From Marinobacter alexandrii (lineage in GTDB: Bacteria; Bacteroidota; Bacteroidia; Cytophagales; Cyclobacteriaceae): a stretch of 64,000 nucleotides of DNA. Below, in pieces: positions 60,991 through 64,000 of the stretch (position 1 is its first letter; each line of letters opens with the position of its first letter). The position numbers and the translations under genes were made by a program. The stretch spans positions 124,001-188,000 of the forward strand of contig JBDWTN010000006.1 of the NCBI GenBank assembly GCA_039984955.1. The letters run 5' to 3'. The notes under the pieces are model-generated. The model was not told the DNA's origin. It worked only from the letters and a program-made list of their open reading frames with translations, and did no database searches.

Positions 60991-61185
60991 ATGAATCAAC
61001 GATTACTATATCCTTTTTTAAGATTGATCTTCATTGCTGGTACTGCCTCCTATATTTTTTCTTTAGGTTATTCCAATAAAGAGTTGAATCCTGTAATATT
61101 TATCGTTTTAATGACGTGTTTTATTCCAGATGCAACAAAAGCTTGTAAAAGCCTCATCCATGCGATAAAGTCTTTGAAAGTTTAA
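60991..61185 (+). CDS. small membrane protein, 64 residues
   Basis: The protein has two hydrophobic segments (PFLRLIFIAGTASYIFSLGY and NPVIFIVLMTCFIPDA) and a basic C-terminus (ACKSLIHAIKSLKV). No family was recognised. The start is supported by the -7 box 6 bases upstream. It may be co-regulated with the ECF42 gene only through its position. Confidence 0.62.
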   Translation: MNQRLLYPFLRLIFIAGTASYIFSLGYSNKELNPVIFIVLMTCFIPDATKACKSLIHAIKSLKV

Positions 61186-61279
61186 TCATCACTTTGATAT
61201 AATTCATGTCCTATCCTAACTGAGATCAGTCATTTCGACCCATCTCCTTTTGATCTTGCTGAAAAAATCAAAACAGCAT

Positions 61280-61810
61280 ATGAAAAAGGGCATCATCATT
61301 ATACTCACTTTTTTAACCTCAGCGTGTGCCGTTACCGTAAAAACGTATCAAAAACCAGATCAATCTTTTGATTCTTTTGAAACGTGGTGTTGGCTTAAGG
61401 GATGTGAAATCACTTATCAAGGGCCTGATCACTTATACAGTCAAAAGGTGATTGATGAAATCGCAAATGCAGTCGCCTACAATATGCATCAAAAAGGTTA
61501 TCGACAAGAAGATGATTCCTCTGATTTAATGGTTAACTTTTTCATGATTTTAAAGGAAGACTCTATGGAAATAGATGACTCATATGATGATGGCTTTATA
61601 CCTGAAATTGGCTGGCTTGACCGCATGCACCCTGAGTATCAAAAGTTTTTAAAAGGTAGCTTAGTGATCGATGTAATAGATCGTGAACAATCAGAACTCA
61701 TCTGGAGGTCCAATGCTATCAGATACCTAGAAACTAATCCTATCTATGACCGTGACATGATTTGGTCTGGTGTAGAAAAGGCCATGAAAAAATTGCCAGG
61801 AAAGGAATAA
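61280..61810 (+). CDS. DUF4136 lipoprotein
   Basis: The 176-residue product has a lipoprotein signal (lipobox LTSAC, C16) and the DUF4136 pattern: FDSFETWCWLKGCEI, IDEIANAVAYNMHQKGYRQ and SLVIDVIDREQSELIWRSNAI. Such lipoproteins are common in Bacteroidota and Proteobacteria and have no known function. I start it at MKKG because the ten residues before do not suit a signal peptide. Confidence 0.88.
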   Translation: MKKGIIIILTFLTSACAVTVKTYQKPDQSFDSFETWCWLKGCEITYQGPDHLYSQKVIDEIANAVAYNMHQKGYRQEDDSSDLMVNFFMILKEDSMEIDDSYDDGFIPEIGWLDRMHPEYQKFLKGSLVIDVIDREQSELIWRSNAIRYLETNPIYDRDMIWSGVEKAMKKLPGKE

Positions 61811-61831
61811 CTCAATGCTTGAAACTCTACC

Positions 61832-61839
61832 TACCTTTG
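61832..61839 (+). promoter_or_regulatory. -7 promoter box TACCTTTG of the M16 peptidase gene
   Basis: TACCTTTG matches TAnnTTTG exactly and lies 7 bases before the ATG of the peptidase gene. A leaderless or nearly leaderless mRNA is expected. Confidence 0.5.
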
Positions 61840-61846
61840 CACTCTA

Positions 61847-63085
61847 ATGAGCAAGAAGGAATACGAGCTGATAGAATTGCCTAATGGCATCCGAATCATC
61901 CACAAAGAAGTAAATCACACGAAGATCGCCCACGTAGGTATCATGTTGGATATCGGCAGTAGAGATGAATCCCCAGAAGAGCAAGGTCTTGCTCACTTTC
62001 TTGAGCATATGGTATTCAAGGGCACTACAAAAAGAAGCTCATATCATATTATCAATCGGTTAGAGTCACTTGGAGGTGAGTTGAACGCATATACCACCAA
62101 GGAAAAAATTTGTTTCTACGCCTCATTACTAGACATTCATTTAGATAAGGCCGTAGAGCTTCTTTGTGATATTACGTTCAATTCTACCTTTCCAGAAAAA
62201 CAGATTGAAAAGGAACGAACTGTTATCCTTGAAGAGATGAGCATGTATCGTGATACTCCTGAAGATTCCATTCAGGATGAATTTGATGAACAATTATTTC
62301 CCAACCATTCACTCGGTAGAAATATTCTTGGAACTGAACAAACAGTCCGATCTTTCCAGCAAGGAGATTTTAGAAGTTTCCTAAATCGCAATCTCAATAC
62401 GGAGAAAATTATCCTATCCAGTGTGGGTAATTATTCAGCAAAAAAGATTCAGCGGTTAGCAACCAAGTATTTAAAAGAAATTCCTCATAAAAATCATACA
62501 CCAAAACGAAATTGGTTTTCTGGTTATGAGCCATCAAGGAAAGAACTCAAAAAGTCTATTTCTCAAGCTCATATTGCTATGGGTATGCCATCGCTAAGTA
62601 TTAAGGATGAAAATCGCATTCCTTTCTTTTTCCTTGTAAACCTACTGGGAGGGCCAAGTATGAGTTCTCGTTTGAACTTGAGTTTAAGAGAAAAACATGG
62701 ACTAGTTTATGGGGTGGATGCCAGCTATGCACCATACTTAGAGATCGGTCAATTTGCTATTTACTTCGCTACAGATCCTAAAAACCTGAAGAAAAGTCAA
62801 CGAATAATCTTAAAAGAAATAGAGACGCTCAAGCACAAACCATTGGGTAATATGCAGCTGCACAAGGCAAAAAATCAGATAAAAGGTCAAATGGCGCTCT
62901 CCGAAGAAAACAAAAATGCGATCATGCTGATGATGGCCAAAAGCCAGTTAGACCTCAATAAGGTGCCGGATATCAATAGTGTATTTGATAAGATCGATGG
63001 CATTACTTCATCAGGTATTCAGGACTTGGCCAAGCGCTATTTACCTACAGAAGAGATGAGCGCATTGACTTATCTGCCAGAATAA
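61847..63085 (+). CDS. M16-family zinc metallopeptidase (processing protease type)
   Basis: The 412-residue protein has the inverted zinc motif HFLEH (H50, E53, H54) and a later EKERTVILEEMSMYRD region with the third ligand Glu. The C-terminal half (NLSLREKHGLVYGVDASYAPY) contains the family's Arg/Tyr substrate-binding residues. It resembles mitochondrial-processing-peptidase-like and YmxG-type enzymes. It is cytoplasmic, as no signal peptide is visible. Confidence 0.95.
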   Translation: MSKKEYELIELPNGIRIIHKEVNHTKIAHVGIMLDIGSRDESPEEQGLAHFLEHMVFKGTTKRSSYHIINRLESLGGELNAYTTKEKICFYASLLDIHLDKAVELLCDITFNSTFPEKQIEKERTVILEEMSMYRDTPEDSIQDEFDEQLFPNHSLGRNILGTEQTVRSFQQGDFRSFLNRNLNTEKIILSSVGNYSAKKIQRLATKYLKEIPHKNHTPKRNWFSGYEPSRKELKKSISQAHIAMGMPSLSIKDENRIPFFFLVNLLGGPSMSSRLNLSLREKHGLVYGVDASYAPYLEIGQFAIYFATDPKNLKKSQRIILKEIETLKHKPLGNMQLHKAKNQIKGQMALSEENKNAIMLMMAKSQLDLNKVPDINSVFDKIDGITSSGIQDLAKRYLPTEEMSALTYLPE

Positions 63086-63106
63086 TTTCTATCTTTATTA
63101 TCCATT

Positions 63107-63307
63107 ATGAATACTCGAACTATAGACTACATAGATGAACAAGAGGATTTAATGGAGCTTGAGCTGGATCAAGCTTTGAGTAATACAATGGAACAAAACC
63201 TGAAGTTATACTTTGCATCAATTGCGGCACAATGTGCTATAATGGGAGTCGATATTAGAAAACCTTCAAATTCTAGAAAAATCTACTTTATAGATGAGCT
63301 CGAATAA
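63107..63307 (+). CDS. small partner of a nucleotidyltransferase module
   Basis: The 66-residue protein is acidic at first (YIDEQEDLMELELDQALSN) and has a hydrophobic middle (LKLYFASIAAQCAIMGVDI). It overlaps the next gene by 14 bases. No family was recognised. The tight overlap suggests an antitoxin- or accessory-type partner of the nucleotidyltransferase. A near-consensus -7 box (TATCTTTA) is 9 bases upstream. Confidence 0.65.
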   Translation: MNTRTIDYIDEQEDLMELELDQALSNTMEQNLKLYFASIAAQCAIMGVDIRKPSNSRKIYFIDELE

Positions 63308-63782
63308 TCAATTCCCTTCACACTACAAGGATTTTATTGTCGCATTAAACAATCACAACGTTGAGTATCTCTTGATTGGTGGGTATGCTATGGGAGCTTA
63401 CGGACACATAAGGGGTACGAACGATTTAGACATTTTCATCAATGCAAATGAATTGAATGCAGGAAAAATGCTCAACGTCTGTGAAGAATATGGCATTCCA
63501 AAAGAAGCAATTCAAAAGGAAATGTTTTTAGTTCAGAAAATGATTGGAATTGGAGATCCTCCATTGAGGATAGAAATCTTAAAATCTGTTGGGAGTTTTG
63601 ATTTTGAATATGCTTTTCAAAGACGTGTTGTTAGGAAAGTAGATAATGTAGATATTAATGTTGTTGACCTTGATGATCTAATTATTCTTAAGAAATCAGC
63701 TATAAAGGATCGTAAAAAAGCACGAGATGAAGAAGATCTAACTTTCTTAGAGCGTCTTAAATCAAGGCTTTCCAAAAAGTAA
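63294..63782 (+). CDS. nucleotidyltransferase-fold protein (AbiEii/DUF6036-like)
   Basis: The 162-residue protein has the minimal nucleotidyltransferase signature GG (29-30) plus DLD with D44 and D46, and a third carboxylate likely in the RIEILKSVG strand. The C-terminal VVDLDDLIILKKSAIKDRKKARDEEDL fits the AbiEii/AbiGii-type and DUF6036 nucleotidyltransferases. Related proteins act as toxins in phage defence or as antibiotic-type transferases. The gene overlaps its small partner by 14 bases. Target is unknown. Confidence 0.82.
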   Translation: MSSNNQFPSHYKDFIVALNNHNVEYLLIGGYAMGAYGHIRGTNDLDIFINANELNAGKMLNVCEEYGIPKEAIQKEMFLVQKMIGIGDPPLRIEILKSVGSFDFEYAFQRRVVRKVDNVDINVVDLDDLIILKKSAIKDRKKARDEEDLTFLERLKSRLSKK

Positions 63783-63799
63783 ATCATATCTTTACATAC

Positions 63800-64000
63800 A
63801 TGGAATTTCTGACTGAAGATCTCCAGCAATACGTAGAAGATCACTCCGAGCCTGAATCCGATTTGCTTCAACAAATCAATAGGGAAACTCACCTCCATGT
63901 ATTGAAGCCGCGCATGCTCTCCGGCCATCTTCAAGGGCGTGTCTTATCAATGTTATCTCATATGATCAAACCAAAAAACATCCTGGAGATTGGTACATAT
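63800..64000 (+). CDS. SAM-dependent O-methyltransferase (partial, runs off right edge)
   Basis: The first 67 residues read like a class I O-methyltransferase of the CCoAOMT type: ETHLHVLKPRMLSGHLQGR, then MIKPKNILEIGTY, the start of SAM motif I. The rest lies outside the window. A near-consensus -7 box (TATCTTTA) lies 5 bases before the ATG. Confidence 0.85.
   Translation, partial: MEFLTEDLQQYVEDHSEPESDLLQQINRETHLHVLKPRMLSGHLQGRVLSMLSHMIKPKNILEIGTY

Noticed and set aside
1-64000. tRNA, rRNA, CRISPR arrays and prophage or IS elements
   Set aside because: None was visible by reading: no repeat-spacer arrays, no transposase or integrase products, and no rRNA-like sequence. A dedicated search could still find a tRNA.

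Overview
The window looks like a chromosomal segment of a Bacteroidota bacterium, most likely a free-living, possibly marine member of the Cytophagales. The assignment rests on gene content: a FecI/FecR/TonB-receptor/DUF4249 cluster, a PorT-like gene after ubiE, LytS/LytTR signalling, families seen mainly in this phylum (DUF4290, DUF5606, DUF6588, DUF4197, DUF2911), a membrane-associated MutS-like ATPase, a MurA with Asp in place of the usual active-site Cys, and promoter boxes of the Bacteroides type (TAnnTTTG) with no obvious Shine-Dalgarno sites. No rRNA, tRNA, CRISPR array, prophage or insertion sequence was seen, and genes are densely packed with no gene-free stretch above about 300 bp.

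Layout. 0-10.4 kb: a histidine kinase/response regulator pair (the regulator runs off the left edge), a membrane AraC-type regulator, an S33-like hydrolase, lipoproteins, a LytS/LytTR pair and a DUF2911-TPR protein. 10.4-12.7 kb: hslV and the pyruvate dehydrogenase E2 gene. 12.8-19.6 kb: a collinear cluster of an SRAP-domain protein and a beta-lactamase-fold protein, both lacking their catalytic residues, followed by an ECF sigma factor, FecR anti-sigma factor, TonB-dependent receptor and DUF4249 lipoprotein. 19.8-25.1 kb: a DinB/YigZ/TPR operon, a GNAT-like protein and two glycosyltransferases. 25.1-30.3 kb: a PadR-controlled operon (serine hydrolase, PadR, FtsX/MacB-type permease, S41 peptidase) whose last gene is broken by a 23-bp tandem duplication.

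30.4-46.6 kb is mostly housekeeping: rsgA, a peroxiredoxin with a PerR-like regulator, aspartate kinase, fructose-1,6-bisphosphatase, engB, ubiE with a porT-like gene, a RelE-type toxin-antitoxin pair, a saccharopine dehydrogenase-like enzyme, rnhA and marC. 46.8-58.7 kb holds TPR and thioredoxin-like exported proteins, a PqqB-like metallo-hydrolase, murA with a DUF4290 gene, a RidA/aminopeptidase P operon, a subtilase and the MutS-like ATPase. 58.7-64 kb holds a DGPF (YCII) protein paired with an ECF42-type sigma factor, a small membrane protein, an M16 peptidase, a two-gene nucleotidyltransferase module and the start of an O-methyltransferase.

Three observations stand out. First, the two adjacent pseudoenzymes lie in the same tight run of genes as the ECF sigma factor. 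Second, TAnnTTTG promoter boxes recur only 4-9 bases before start codons, which suggests leaderless mRNAs. Third, the 23-bp duplication that inactivates the S41 peptidase is exact and its removal restores a normal C-terminus. All functional calls come from reading motifs; no database search was run.
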